Shown: positions 8,797 to 18,641, counted from the stretch's first letter. The stretch is 64,000 nt of DNA from Caldifarciminota bacterium UBA6260 (GCA_002441125.1 DJVI01000011.1:6523-70522), one strand, 5' to 3'. Numbers and translations are program-made. The notes: a model not told the origin generated them from the sequence alone.

Positions 8797-10422
8797 TTAC
8801 TTTTTTCGAAATCTTTTTACTCCTTCAAAGATAAAGAAAATAGCAAGAATTATAAGAAGAATGGAAACTATAAAAAGAAGATAATTCTTTTCTTTAAAGA
8901 ATGTTAAAGACTGATAAAAAAGAGCTGCTGTAGAAGTTAAAAACATAAAGAGAGAAGGTAAAAGTGCTGTAAAAGCACCTATTCCCTTGTTAAGAAGGAA
9001 AAAACCAGCAACAAAAAGAGCTATAGCTGCTACCAACTGGTTTGATGCGCCAAATACTGGCCATATTTTTTGCCAGTTACCAAATGCAAGATATGCAGCC
9101 ATAACTATTACAAAAAATGTTGAAAAGTATCTGTTTTTAAATATCTTTATTTTGAAAGCATCACCAAAAAGCTCACTTGAAATATACCTTGTAATCCTTG
9201 TTGCTGTATCAAGTGTTGTTAGAACAAAAGCATTTATCATAACAATAGCGATCATCTTACCTACTTCAGGTTTCATCAATTTTGATGTAACCTGGCTGTA
9301 TCCAGTTGCAAAAGTTCCTATCCAGTTACCTTTTTCCATAAGTAAAGGATAACTTATAGAAGGGATACTATTGTTCCAACGCAGACCAGCACCAACACAA
9401 AGGAGTGCGAGTATAGCAAGAACACCCTCTGTTAACATACCACCATAGGCAATTTTCTTCGCATCCTTTTCACTTGCTATCTGTTTGGATGTTGTCCCAC
9501 TTGAAACCAAACTATGAAAACCACTTATAGCTCCACATGCTATCATTACAAACATCATTGGCCATAGTGTCCCATTTTTTCCAGCTGAAAATGATATTAA
9601 AGAAGGAGCGTTAACTGCTGGTCTTGATGTGAAAAGACCAAGATAACCGAAAATAAGTCCAATGAAAAGTATAAAAGCTGAAAGATAATCTCGTGGTTGC
9701 AGTAAAAGATTAACAGGGACAACACTTGCAACAAAAGAATAAAGAAGAAGTATAAGAATCCATAATTTTACCGCATCCCCCTCTCCAAAAGAAATAGGGA
9801 ATCTGTTACCTAAGATGAAAAGAAAAAATATAAGAATAAGAGCACCAGCTGTTGCAAAGATGTAATTAAATTTTAAACGATAAACGAGAAATCCAAATAT
9901 AAAAGCGACAAATATGAGACCAAATGTTGGAATTATTATTTGTGGCTCGGCAACTAATGTGTTGGCAGTAACAGCTGCGAAAACAGCAACAACAAGTATA
10001 AGAGAAAGTATAAGGAAAAGTGAAAATAGTATTCTGCTTCTTTTCCCAATTATAGTTTCAGCAACCTCTCCAACACTGTTACCACCATATCGCAAACTCA
10101 AAATCAAAGAAGAAAAATCATGAACTCCACCAAAAAATATTGAACCAAAAATAATCCACAAAGCTGCAGGAAGCCAACCCCAAAGTATGCATGTTATTAC
10201 AGGACCAAGTATTGGACCTGCTCCAGCGATTGAAGAAAAATGGTGACCAAAAAGTATTATCCAATTTTTAGCAGGGATATAATCAACTCCATCCTCTTTC
10301 TCAAATGCTGGTGTTTTTCTTTCTTTTGAAACATCCCAAATTTTTTCAAGATACCTTCCATAAAAATGGTATCCACCAGCAAAAAGAAATAAAGAAATAC
10401 CAACAAGCACAAGAGAGTTCAT
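8797..10422 (-). CDS. cstA: CstA-family transporter (carbon starvation protein A; pyruvate/peptide uptake)
   Basis: 541 aa, very hydrophobic, about 13-15 membrane helices. The N-terminal region carries CstA signatures: GYHFYGRYLEKIWDV, GVDYIPAKNWIILFGHHFSS, and AGAGPILGPVITCILWGWLP, followed by GSIFFGGVHDFSSLILSLR. It is shorter than E. coli CstA (701 aa) and matches the shorter form common in other phyla. CstA proteins sit in the inner membrane and have been linked to peptide and pyruvate uptake; which applies here is not visible. It is transcribed alone: the divergent gene on one side and about 100 nt before the TonB operon on the other. The ATG has an AAAGGA site and a leader with an inverted repeat. 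Confidence 0.93.
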   Translation of the reverse strand: MNSLVLVGISLFLFAGGYHFYGRYLEKIWDVSKERKTPAFEKEDGVDYIPAKNWIILFGHHFSSIAGAGPILGPVITCILWGWLPAALWIIFGSIFFGGVHDFSSLILSLRYGGNSVGEVAETIIGKRSRILFSLFLILSLILVVAVFAAVTANTLVAEPQIIIPTFGLIFVAFIFGFLVYRLKFNYIFATAGALILIFFLFILGNRFPISFGEGDAVKLWILILLLYSFVASVVPVNLLLQPRDYLSAFILFIGLIFGYLGLFTSRPAVNAPSLISFSAGKNGTLWPMMFVMIACGAISGFHSLVSSGTTSKQIASEKDAKKIAYGGMLTEGVLAILALLCVGAGLRWNNSIPSISYPLLMEKGNWIGTFATGYSQVTSKLMKPEVGKMIAIVMINAFVLTTLDTATRITRYISSELFGDAFKIKIFKNRYFSTFFVIVMAAYLAFGNWQKIWPVFGASNQLVAAIALFVAGFFLLNKGIGAFTALLPSLFMFLTSTAALFYQSLTFFKEKNYLLFIVSILLIILAIFFIFEGVKRFRKK

Positions 10423-10433
10423 AATCCTTTCCC

Positions 10434-10457
10434 AAACGAAAAATTTTTTAATCGTTT
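10434..10457 (-). promoter_or_regulatory. Inverted repeat in the cstA leader
   Basis: AAACGA (10434-10439) and TCGTTT (10452-10457) form 6-bp arms around a 12-bp AT-rich centre, between the predicted cstA start of transcription and its ATG. It could be a repressor site or a small leader hairpin. Confidence 0.35.
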
Positions 10458-10471
10458 AATCATTTTTTTTA

Positions 10472-10499
10472 ATTTTATCCATCTCTCTATAAAAATCAA
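10472..10499 (-). promoter_or_regulatory. Promoter of cstA
   Basis: Minus strand: TTGATT (10494-10499), 16-bp spacer, TAAAAT (10472-10477). It would give a leader of about 40 nt ahead of the cstA ATG. Confidence 0.55.
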
Positions 10500-10540
10500 T
10501 AATCCAAGGTGATGATAAGATCTATTTTCTTCAAAAATTG

Positions 10541-10568
10541 TTGAATTTGAAAAGGGATGGGGTATAAT
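10541..10568 (+). promoter_or_regulatory. Promoter of the outer-membrane protein/cyclase operon
   Basis: TTGAAT (10541-10546), 16-bp spacer, perfect TATAAT (10563-10568). The AGGAGG site at 10580-10585 and ATG at 10590 follow directly, so the leader is about 15 nt. Confidence 0.65.
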
Positions 10569-10589
10569 AAAAAAATCCTAGGAGGTTAT

Positions 10590-11423
10590 ATGAAAAAATT
10601 TCTAATTTTCATTTTTTTACTTGTTTTTTTTATTTCAAATTTTGCCTTAGAAAATTTTTTTACTTTGAATGAAAATGATAGTTCGATAAAATTTTATCCT
10701 GTTTATGAAAAAGGATTTTTGAATGTTTTTTCACATAAGATACAGTTCGGTAAAGATTGCACATATTTTGATTATGTTAAATATGGTAATCAGAACAATC
10801 TATATCCTTTTGAAAGATTTTCAATAGATATGGTTATAAAAAACAAACATGTAGTTACATTTCTTTACCAGCCGTTAACTTTAAAAACTCAAGCATACCT
10901 TTTCGATACTTTAGTTGTTGACTCTGTTATTTTCCCAAAAGGTTCAGATATGGATTTTCTTTACAGTTTTGACTTCTATAGAATTTCATATATGTACAAC
11001 ATTTTTACTTTTAACAGAAGCAGGATATTCTTTGGTTTGTCTTTCCAGTTAAGAAACGCTTTTATCTCTTTCTCAGATGGAGAAAACATCTTAACAAACT
11101 CCAATATTGGACCTGTTCCAATATTCAAATTGAAAACAGAATCGGAAATTGGAAGCAAATTCTATATAGAAAATGAATTTGATGGATTCTACGCTTCAGG
11201 CAAATATATTACTGGTTCAAAAAATGATTTCGTTGGTGCTATATTCGATTTATCCTCAAGATTCGTTTACAATTTGAATTCATTCTCTAATCTTTTTTTA
11301 AACCTGAGATACCTCGGTGGCGGTGCTGAAGGGACAAGCGAAGATGAAACTTCAAGGTATGATGGCTATGTGAAAAACTGGTTACATACTTTCTCAGTAA
11401 GCTTTGGAATAAAACTAAAATAG
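10590..11423 (+). CDS. Exported outer-membrane beta-barrel protein
   Basis: 277 aa from the ATG at 10590. I prefer this over an upstream in-frame ATG at 10557, which lies within the promoter region; 10590 has AGGAGG 4 nt upstream and begins a clean signal peptide (MKKFLIFIFLLVFFISNF). The mature part alternates aromatic and polar residues in strand-like stretches (FSIDMVIKNKHVVTFLYQPL, YRISYMYNIFTFNRSRIFFG), ends SVSFGIKLK and has no enzyme motif, so an 8-12-strand outer-membrane barrel is likely. The cyclase-like gene begins 3 nt after its stop, so both are translated from one mRNA. Function unknown. Confidence 0.65.
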   Translation: MKKFLIFIFLLVFFISNFALENFFTLNENDSSIKFYPVYEKGFLNVFSHKIQFGKDCTYFDYVKYGNQNNLYPFERFSIDMVIKNKHVVTFLYQPLTLKTQAYLFDTLVVDSVIFPKGSDMDFLYSFDFYRISYMYNIFTFNRSRIFFGLSFQLRNAFISFSDGENILTNSNIGPVPIFKLKTESEIGSKFYIENEFDGFYASGKYITGSKNDFVGAIFDLSSRFVYNLNSFSNLFLNLRYLGGGAEGTSEDETSRYDGYVKNWLHTFSVSFGIKLK

Positions 11424-11426
11424 TAT

Positions 11427-14400
11427 ATGGTAAACTTCGAAAATCTCTTTTTCCCAAAAATTTTGAGGGAGATATATTCTCCCTCAAAAAAAGATTATAA
11501 GATAAATGGAGTTGTAACCTTCACAGATATATCAGGTTTCACACAACTTTCTGAAAATATGATGGCTGAAGGTTATGAAGGTGCTGAAAAAATAAGGGAT
11601 ACAATTCAGTTCTATTTCAAAAATTTTACAGACATAATCGATAAAAATAAGGGAGATATACTTAATTATAGTGGAGATGCAATATTAGGATATTTTCAAA
11701 ATTTTTCTGATGCGATAAAGAGTTTTGAAAATATGGTGGATTTCACAAAAAGTGTTGGAAATGTTTTAAGTATAAGAGCAGGGATTTCTGGTGGTGAGAT
11801 AAAGATACATATTTTTGAAAATAACGGTGGAATAATTCCCCTTTTCTATGGTGAACCTATAAGTGATGCTTTAAATGAAGAAAAGAAAGCGGAACTTTTC
11901 GAATACAGTTTGAAAAAAATTGAAAATTTTGAGAAAAGTAAAATTGAAAATAATTCAAATGATAATTTAAAACTGGATAATGAAGTAAAAAAATTCTTTT
12001 TGGAAAAAGGTAAAGATTTTGGTTCTTTCACCTATGTTTCGGTTCTTTTCCTTTATGTTAAAGATTTAGAAACTGTTGAAGAAATTTTAAGGTTGAACTA
12101 TGGAAGAATACATGTAAACAAGATTGAACTTTACGAGCATGGAATAAGGTTGATGTGTCTTTCAGGAATACCTTTTGGCAGGAGTTCACCAACTTTAACT
12201 ATGGGAGATTTTATTTTCGACATTCTTAAAAATGATTTTAAAGAGAGGATAAAAGGTGGTGCTACTTCAGGATACATTTTTAACGGTTTTTCAGAAGGTA
12301 ACATAAGAATAGAGTATAACCTTATAGGTAAAACGATTAACAGGGCAGCAAGAATTTCAACTGAAGCGAATTTCGGAGAGATACTTGTTGATAAAAATTT
12401 CATTGAGGATAACAGATTTTTAGATGTTGAGTTTATAAAAAACTCAAACCTTAAAGGAATAGGTAAAATAAACCTTTACCTTCCAAAAAGTTATAATAAA
12501 AACAAAGTCCCACTTTATAATCCATATTACAACAGAAATTCTTATATTGAAAAAATCGAAGATTATTTAAAGGATAAAGATGTTTTGATTTTAGGTGGAG
12601 ATGAAGGAACAGGGAAAACTCATCTGGTTTCATCCTATATATTTAAAAACAACCTCTATGCTGAATATTTCCAGTTCAACTATCTTTTTGGCGAAAAAAA
12701 TATAATTTTAAAAACTATTTCAAAAATAAACATAGATGAGGATATAAATGAAGAGACTGGTATTAAAATATTTTTAGATGAGATCAAAAACTCATCTTAT
12801 TTTCTTTTCATATTTGATAACTGCGAATACCTTGATGCAAACTCTTTAAAACTTATAGAAAGTTTGAGAAAAAATGAAATTGGCAAAAAGATAATTTTCA
12901 TATTCAACAAAAAGTCAGGAGATATAATCCTTGAAGATTTAAAAAAAGATGAAATTTTTGAACTTCTAAATATCAGGACAGGAATCAAACCTTCAAGAAG
13001 AGTTGTTGAAAACCTTTTTGAACTTACATCTGGTAACATATTTTTGATAACAACTTTATTTAAAGAACTTGTAGAAAAAGATAAAATAACTATCAACTTC
13101 ATTGGAGAGTGGGATTATTTATCAGATAGTGAGGTTGTTTCAAAAGATTTAAGTTCCACAACACAAATACTCTTTTCAGATCTACCCACAGAGCAGTTCA
13201 ACTTTTTAAAATACCTTTCATTTTTCAATAAACCTTTAAAATTAAAAGATCTTAAAGAAATCTTTAAAGATGTTAAAGAAGATTTAACCAACGAATTGGT
13301 AGAAAAATCTTTCATTGAAAAGAATGGTGATTTTGTATTTTTTAAAAATAAAATTTTACAGAAACACTTATACCATTCTCTATCATTGAGAGAAAGTGGG
13401 AAAATACATAAAATTATAGCACAATTTTACCAAAATATTAACGATGAGTTCGAATCAGGTTTACATTTCTATAAAGCAGGTGAAAGAAAAATCTCTTATG
13501 AACTTTTAAAATCATTGAAAAATTTCCCTTCCTACAATCTCAACTACTCCCACATAGTTTATTTTAAAATTTTAAATTCTGTTAAACCACAAAAGGATAA
13601 TGTAGAAAAAATCTTTTACATACTCAATAAGGAAGGAAGAGTTGATGAGATAAAAGAATTGATAAAAGAGAATGAAACTGTTTTAGATAATTACACAAAG
13701 CTTTATTTTATTATGGAGATACTTTTCAAAGAAGGGAAACTTGAAAATGTTAAAGAGAAATTTTTCTCAACTCCCATTGATTCTATAAAAGATAATATTA
13801 TTAAAATAAAAATTCTTGACCTTGCTACATATGTTATGGTTCTGACTAACGATGAAAGAAAAAACTACCACATAGACAAGATTTTAAAAGAGTATAAAAA
13901 GGTAGATCTTGAAACAAAGGTATCATTGAGGTTACCTTCAACTCTCATCCAAATAGGTGATTATGAAAAATCTGAAAATATATTCAAAGATATTTCAAAT
14001 TCCTACCTTTCAAAAAATGATAGGTATAACGCTTACTCAACTCTTATAAAAATGTTTTACCTTTTCCCCCTCGGTAAATATGATATTGTTGAAGCGATAA
14101 AAATAGGTAAAGAGTATTTGAAAGAGATTGAGAATTTGAACCTTCCACTTGAAAAGTTCAGGGTTTTACATTCAATAGCAACAAATTTGAGAGAGTTCGG
14201 AGATGTTGATGGTTCATTATCATATGAGATGGAAGCGTTGAAATTGGCTGAGCTTTTAAATCTCACATCTGAAAGAGCAACCATATATATAATACTTGGT
14301 AGAATATTCTTTAACAAGGGTGATATTGAAAAAAGTATAGATTATTATAGAAAGGGAATGGAGATAGCACAAGTCAGTAAATCTAATCTTCTTTTGGAAA

Positions 14401-14918
14401 CTATAACAGGAAATTTAGGTGTCTGCTACCATGTTTTAAAGGATTACAAGAATGCCTACGATTTTTATGAAAAGGCACTCGATCTTTCAATAAAGGTTCC
14501 ATACTCAAACACAAGATTCATCTGGATTTTAAATCTCGCTCTAATTTCAACTGAAAACAGAGATTTTGATACTGCAAAAACTTACATCGATATGGCAAAA
14601 GATGAGATAAAAAAGAATAATTTAGATGAAAGATGGATAGATGTTTACCAGATTGAAGGGAACTGCTATTTTCTACAAGGAGAATATGATAGATGTGTTG
14701 AAATTTTAAAACCTGTTATAGAGGAATCTTCGAAAAAAAACCTTTTTGAGATATATTATGAAGCTTTACCATACTATGCAGGATCTTTAATTTTAACAGG
14801 TAAAATTGAAGAAGGAGAAGATCTTTTAAATAAAGTAAAAGGTTGGCTGAAAGATAAAGATTATAAAAATATAGAAGATAACCTTAAAGAGGTTTTAGAT
14901 AGAATAGAAAAAAAATAG
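11427..14918 (+). CDS. Soluble adenylyl cyclase-type protein: two class III cyclase domains, AAA+/STAND-like ATPase, TPR array
   Basis: 1163 aa. Domain 1 (about 26-130) has the class III metal motif TFTDISGFTQ (Asp34) and YSGDAILGYF (Asp84). Domain 2 (about 200-350) has IEYNLIGKTINRAARIS, giving Asn305 and Arg309 for the transition state, but no clear metal Asp pair. This is the split arrangement of mammalian soluble adenylyl cyclase. A P-loop GGDEGTGKTH (390-399) opens an ATPase of the AAA_16/NACHT kind with FLFIFDN as likely Walker B, followed from about 660 by TPR-like helical repeats (GNLGVCYHVLKDYKNAYDFY). It has no membrane segment, so it is probably cytoplasmic and makes cAMP or a related signal in response to a protein bound by the TPRs. 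It is co-transcribed with the outer-membrane barrel. The substrate (ATP or GTP) cannot be fixed by eye. Confidence 0.85.
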   Translation: MVNFENLFFPKILREIYSPSKKDYKINGVVTFTDISGFTQLSENMMAEGYEGAEKIRDTIQFYFKNFTDIIDKNKGDILNYSGDAILGYFQNFSDAIKSFENMVDFTKSVGNVLSIRAGISGGEIKIHIFENNGGIIPLFYGEPISDALNEEKKAELFEYSLKKIENFEKSKIENNSNDNLKLDNEVKKFFLEKGKDFGSFTYVSVLFLYVKDLETVEEILRLNYGRIHVNKIELYEHGIRLMCLSGIPFGRSSPTLTMGDFIFDILKNDFKERIKGGATSGYIFNGFSEGNIRIEYNLIGKTINRAARISTEANFGEILVDKNFIEDNRFLDVEFIKNSNLKGIGKINLYLPKSYNKNKVPLYNPYYNRNSYIEKIEDYLKDKDVLILGGDEGTGKTHLVSSYIFKNNLYAEYFQFNYLFGEKNIILKTISKINIDEDINEETGIKIFLDEIKNSSYFLFIFDNCEYLDANSLKLIESLRKNEIGKKIIFIFNKKSGDIILEDLKKDEIFELLNIRTGIKPSRRVVENLFELTSGNIFLITTLFKELVEKDKITINFIGEWDYLSDSEVVSKDLSSTTQILFSDLPTEQFNFLKYLSFFNKPLKLKDLKEIFKDVKEDLTNELVEKSFIEKNGDFVFFKNKILQKHLYHSLSLRESGKIHKIIAQFYQNINDEFESGLHFYKAGERKISYELLKSLKNFPSYNLNYSHIVYFKILNSVKPQKDNVEKIFYILNKEGRVDEIKELIKENETVLDNYTKLYFIMEILFKEGKLENVKEKFFSTPIDSIKDNIIKIKILDLATYVMVLTNDERKNYHIDKILKEYKKVDLETKVSLRLPSTLIQIGDYEKSENIFKDISNSYLSKNDRYNAYSTLIKMFYLFPLGKYDIVEAIKIGKEYLKEIENLNLPLEKFRVLHSIATNLREFGDVDGSLSYEMEALKLAELLNLTSERATIYIILGRIFFNKGDIEKSIDYYRKGMEIAQVSKSNLLLETITGNLGVCYHVLKDYKNAYDFYEKALDLSIKVPYSNTRFIWILNLALISTENRDFDTAKTYIDMAKDEIKKNNLDERWIDVYQIEGNCYFLQGEYDRCVEILKPVIEESSKKNLFEIYYEALPYYAGSLILTGKIEEGEDLLNKVKGWLKDKDYKNIEDNLKEVLDRIEKK

Positions 14919-15029
14919 GACAGATGTAATTTATTCCTTACACTTCCCCAAAAATAAACATATATAAATTCTTAATTTAGCTCGGCATATATTATGCATT
15001 TAATTTTATTGAAAAAAGTGAGGTGAATT

Positions 15030-15497
15030 ATGAAAAGAAAAATATTTATAATAATTTTTATACTTCTTACCTTCCTTTCTATTTTTTCAAGTGAAAACAA
15101 CTCTTCAAAAGCTTCAATACAGATAATTTTAAAGTTACCAAAAATAGATAAAAAGATATCAACCACCTCAGACCTTCATCTCTCCTCCTTTCCATATACC
15201 CCCCCAAAAAATATTCCCTCTTCCTTTGAGGTGGTTGATATTAAATTAGATAAAGGTTTAAATTTAAAGATAAAAAACATTTCAGAAATCAAATCAAATA
15301 TAAATATTTTGGTAAATATAGTTGATAGAAAGGATAAAACTAATATTACTAAAAGTTATAACATAACATTGAAAGATAAAAGAACTTACAATGTAAAAAT
15401 TATAAATGAAATTTTTTCGGACATTAAAGGTAAAACTCTCTTTGCTGTTCTTAACGATAGGAATGGTAACTCTTACTCTTTTGGGTTCAATCAGTAA
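15030..15497 (+). CDS. Small exported protein of unknown function
   Basis: 155 aa with a signal peptide (MKRKIFIIIFILLTFLSIFS). GAGGTG lies about 5 nt before the ATG. The rest is Lys/Ile/Ser-rich and beta-like (LNLKIKNISEIKSNINILVN, KGKTLFAVLNDRNGNSYSFG), which could be a single Ig- or Fn3-like fold. I recognise no family. It follows the cyclase gene after 111 nt and overlaps the convergent patatin gene by 7 nt at their 3' ends. A weak -10-like TATTAT lies at 14990-14995; I do not call a promoter. Confidence 0.6.
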   Translation: MKRKIFIIIFILLTFLSIFSSENNSSKASIQIILKLPKIDKKISTTSDLHLSSFPYTPPKNIPSSFEVVDIKLDKGLNLKIKNISEIKSNINILVNIVDRKDKTNITKSYNITLKDKRTYNVKIINEIFSDIKGKTLFAVLNDRNGNSYSFGFNQ

Positions 15498-16915
15498 AAT
15501 TTTTCTAAGAATTTTATGGTACTTTTAAAAAAGAATATCAAAAAGATTATTAAAAAATTTTTTCTATAAGGATACAAGAGAGAAACAAAACTTTTCAATA
15601 TAAGAATAAAAATAATTTTTTTGTTTTTAAGATTTTTTAAGTTAACATTGCCTATCTTTTTATTTAAATCTTTCTCATCGAACAAAGGTTTTAAATCGTA
15701 GCCGAAATTCTTGCAATATTTTAAACCATCAAAATAACCTACAAGAAAATCGTTATACCTTAAATTTTTATCAAAAAATCCTCCAAAATGGTTCAAAATT
15801 TCACCTGCAAGTTCTTCTTCTGGTTTTTGAGGTGAAATTATGTCTATCTGTATTATCTTTTTTCCTGTTGATAAATTCTCATCTAAATTTTTTAAATCCA
15901 AAGAGGATACATTTAAAAAATTTTCAACAACCTTTTTTTCTTCCAAATCAAGATTTTCAAAAGAACTTTTCAAACTGTTTCTTATTTCAAAAAGTTTTTT
16001 CTCTATTCTGTTGAACTCAAAAGATAATTTTAAATCTGAATAGTATGATTGGTAAAAACTACTATCGAGAAGTTTAATTATCACATCAGAGATATTCAAT
16101 TTTCTTTTATTTTTAGCATTTTCTATAATAGTTGAAGGATCATCGGGATGTGGTATTATAAGAATTATCTTTTCACTTTCCCTTATATTGTTGAAAATTA
16201 TTTTTAATGGAAGATTCTGAGTTACCCCACCATCAGTAAGATCTAACTCTATTTTATCATCTTTGTAAAAATTCGAAAACTCTTTCAAATCATCATTTTC
16301 AAAAATATACCTTACAGGAGCAAAAAAGATGGGGAAGGAAGCTGATGCTTTTAAAAGTTTATATATCTTTTTTTCTGAACAACTTTTAAAATCAAGAACG
16401 AAAGAGAGGTTATGTGTTCTCAAGGTAAAGTTTTTAGAAAACACCTTGTCCTGTATATCCTTTAGGATAGGTTCAAGTGTTGTAACATTGAAAACCATCT
16501 TAATCTGCTCATTCTTTTTTTTAGAGCATCTCTTATCTTTGCAAAAATTTCTACATCTTGCCTTTTTACAATCACTATCACCGTAAGTATACTCACACCT
16601 GTTCTCACACTTAAAAATCTTTTCAAATGAAGGGATAAGGTTGTCAAAATCTAAAACGAATTGATCATGCTTTGAAACAAGATTTTTAATATCGGTATTC
16701 TCTATTATCATATCAGCCATAAAATATGGATTAAAACCTTTGAATAAAGATGATGAAAAAAGAAATGTTGAGATTGCACCTGCTGAAGAGCCACCTATAA
16801 CCTCAAAATCAACATCCCCATTTTCAAGGAAAAGTTGATATAAGGAAGTGAGTACTCCAACCTCATATGTGCAAAGTGAAACTCCTCCTGAAACGATGAT
16901 TGAGATTTTATTCAT
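15491..16915 (-). CDS. Patatin-like phospholipase with an inserted six-cysteine cluster
   Basis: 474 aa. The N-terminus has the patatin layout: a glycine-rich oxyanion loop variant (VSGGVSLCTYEVGVL), the nucleophile elbow GGSSAGAI (Ser44) and the dyad Asp in LDLTDGGVTQNLPL (Asp228), so an active serine acyl hydrolase is expected. Between the elbow and the Asp there is an unusual insert at about 103-130 with Cys103, 107, 116, 121, 125 and 130, spaced like a zinc or iron-sulfur site. The C-terminus ends in a hydrophobic stretch (KNFLIIFLIFFFK) that may anchor it in the membrane. Its start overlaps the 7TM kinase-like gene by 8 nt, so the two are coupled. Probable role: phospholipid hydrolysis linked to signalling. 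Confidence 0.8.
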   Translation of the reverse strand: MNKISIIVSGGVSLCTYEVGVLTSLYQLFLENGDVDFEVIGGSSAGAISTFLFSSSLFKGFNPYFMADMIIENTDIKNLVSKHDQFVLDFDNLIPSFEKIFKCENRCEYTYGDSDCKKARCRNFCKDKRCSKKKNEQIKMVFNVTTLEPILKDIQDKVFSKNFTLRTHNLSFVLDFKSCSEKKIYKLLKASASFPIFFAPVRYIFENDDLKEFSNFYKDDKIELDLTDGGVTQNLPLKIIFNNIRESEKIILIIPHPDDPSTIIENAKNKRKLNISDVIIKLLDSSFYQSYYSDLKLSFEFNRIEKKLFEIRNSLKSSFENLDLEEKKVVENFLNVSSLDLKNLDENLSTGKKIIQIDIISPQKPEEELAGEILNHFGGFFDKNLRYNDFLVGYFDGLKYCKNFGYDLKPLFDEKDLNKKIGNVNLKNLKNKKIIFILILKSFVSLLYPYRKNFLIIFLIFFFKSTIKFLEKFY

Positions 16916-18641
16916 TTAGAAAGATTTCAAAAATTAGGTATTCTGAATCTATCCTTTTTAAAACAGAACCGGTTGACCTCACCATAAGGTAAGCGTTTAT
17001 GAAGGATGCATACCTTTGGTCGGAAACATATATCGATTTTTTTATAATATCATCTATCTTATCTTTATCAAAAGTTTTTGCAGTAGATTCTATTCTAAGT
17101 ACAATTCCCCCATCTTTTTCATAAGTTTCAATGAGTATTCTTTTTATATGTGTTGTTGACATCTCAGATATCATAAAACTTAAAATATTATGGAATATTG
17201 TTGACAAAACTCTATACTCAAAAACCACATCCCTCAAACTCTCATTCAGTTTTGATTCTATATTTATAGTGTATTTGTACTCTGTGTTCGTTATATAAAA
17301 AAACAATTCCTGTTTTACAAAGTCATTCAAAGAGAAATTTGTTTTCCCCTCTTCATACTCATACTTTATCTTGTTGTTCAATATTTTAAAAGCTTCCATC
17401 AACTTTGCAACACCAACATCGGTTAAGTTGAGAGTTTTCTGTAGAAGGTTTATCTTCTCTTCAAAAACATTTTTAAGTTGAACCTGCTTTTTCGTATGAA
17501 CATATTTATCAAGTTCGTCTATATTATCAAGTATATAATCGAATCCAGCCCTTATAACAGATATCATTGAAAAAGAGTTATGAGCGAAACCTTTTAAGAA
17601 ATCGTACATCTTCTTGTACTGGTTCTGTATATTGAACTGATAGATCCTGTCGAGAAGCGAGTTGAAAACAAAATTTGTGTACTCTTTCGACATCTTCTCA
17701 AGTATTTTAACATTCGTATAATTGAAAATAACATAGATATCAAGAGATGAAAACCCGCTTTTAATCTTCCTCTTTTCAAGGATTAGATTGTATTCCCTTT
17801 TTCCAATTAAAAATTCCCTGTTGAAGAAATTATCATACTCCAATTCTTTTAGAATACCTTTATTTTGGTCAAACCATTTTTCCAATGTTGTCTCCTCATT
17901 CAAAAGGAGTTGTCTGAAAAAGTTGTTACAATTCAATTTGCCTTTTTGGTCTATAGTTACTATACCGAAATTGAGATTTTCTATAATCAGGTCCGGATCA
18001 AAGTTTCTTATTATGTTATACCTTCGAGAATTGAAAAAATCAAAAAATATAAATATGGGGGTTGCCAACATTGTAAGGAATAAAAGTATTAAAGATAAAA
18101 TGTTCGTTGATACTATAAAAAATGAAAGATAAAAAATTGTATGGATGAGTGAAATAAAAAAGAAAAATAACCTTTTTTGAAATATTGAGAAAATAAGAAT
18201 CAGAATGTAGAAAGGAAAGATAAAAATAGAAAAGTGTGAGATCTCACTTAAAAATTTATCGACAAAAAATAATTTTTCTGGGCATGTGACATCAAAAAAA
18301 ACAGGTGAAAGAGTATAAACGAAAGAAGAAATTATAAAAGCTACCAATGGATAGATAATTCTGACACCAACACTTTTTATGTAATTTTCAAAATAATAGA
18401 AAAAAAGAAAATAGTTGTAAAAAAGAAAAAAAAGAAATATCAGAGAATATGTTACTTTAAAAGATTGTCCATAGAATGTTAAATTTATAAGAAAGATACC
18501 AACTGAGATGTAAGAGAATATTCCAAAAAAGATTAGAAGATTGTTCTTTTCAAAACCTATATCTTTTCTGAAAAAAATATAAAAAGCAAAAAATAATGAA
18601 AGAAGGAAAGAAAAAAGTGAAAATATATTTATAACATACAT
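16908..18641 (-). CDS. Seven-transmembrane, PAS-containing degenerate histidine-kinase-like protein
   Basis: 577 aa from ATG 18639-18641 (an in-frame TTG lies 6 nt upstream, inside the preceding stop). Residues 1-205 hold about seven hydrophobic helices, like the N-terminal sensor of 7TM histidine kinases. A PAS-like region follows (ENLNFGIVTIDQKGKLNCNN), then a helical dimerisation-type segment with FAHNSFSMISVIRAGF, where His at about 354 sits where the phospho-accepting His should be. The ATPase part lacks recognisable N, G1 and G2 boxes, so it may be inactive or highly diverged. It lies between an unknown 134-aa gene and the patatin gene with overlaps or a 2-nt gap, suggesting a membrane sensor controlling the patatin. 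Confidence 0.65.
   Translation of the reverse strand: MYVINIFSLFSFLLSLFFAFYIFFRKDIGFEKNNLLIFFGIFSYISVGIFLINLTFYGQSFKVTYSLIFLFFLFYNYFLFFYYFENYIKSVGVRIIYPLVAFIISSFVYTLSPVFFDVTCPEKLFFVDKFLSEISHFSIFIFPFYILILIFSIFQKRLFFFFISLIHTIFYLSFFIVSTNILSLILLFLTMLATPIFIFFDFFNSRRYNIIRNFDPDLIIENLNFGIVTIDQKGKLNCNNFFRQLLLNEETTLEKWFDQNKGILKELEYDNFFNREFLIGKREYNLILEKRKIKSGFSSLDIYVIFNYTNVKILEKMSKEYTNFVFNSLLDRIYQFNIQNQYKKMYDFLKGFAHNSFSMISVIRAGFDYILDNIDELDKYVHTKKQVQLKNVFEEKINLLQKTLNLTDVGVAKLMEAFKILNNKIKYEYEEGKTNFSLNDFVKQELFFYITNTEYKYTINIESKLNESLRDVVFEYRVLSTIFHNILSFMISEMSTTHIKRILIETYEKDGGIVLRIESTAKTFDKDKIDDIIKKSIYVSDQRYASFINAYLMVRSTGSVLKRIDSEYLIFEIFLNE

Noticed and set aside
10557..10590. Upstream ATG at 10557 for the outer-membrane protein
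   Set aside because: It overlaps the TATAAT box and has no ribosome-binding site; the ATG at 10590 has AGGAGG and a clean signal peptide.
14988..14995. TATATT/TATTAT as a promoter for the small exported protein at 15030
   Set aside because: No -35 at acceptable spacing (12-15 bp only) so I do not annotate it.
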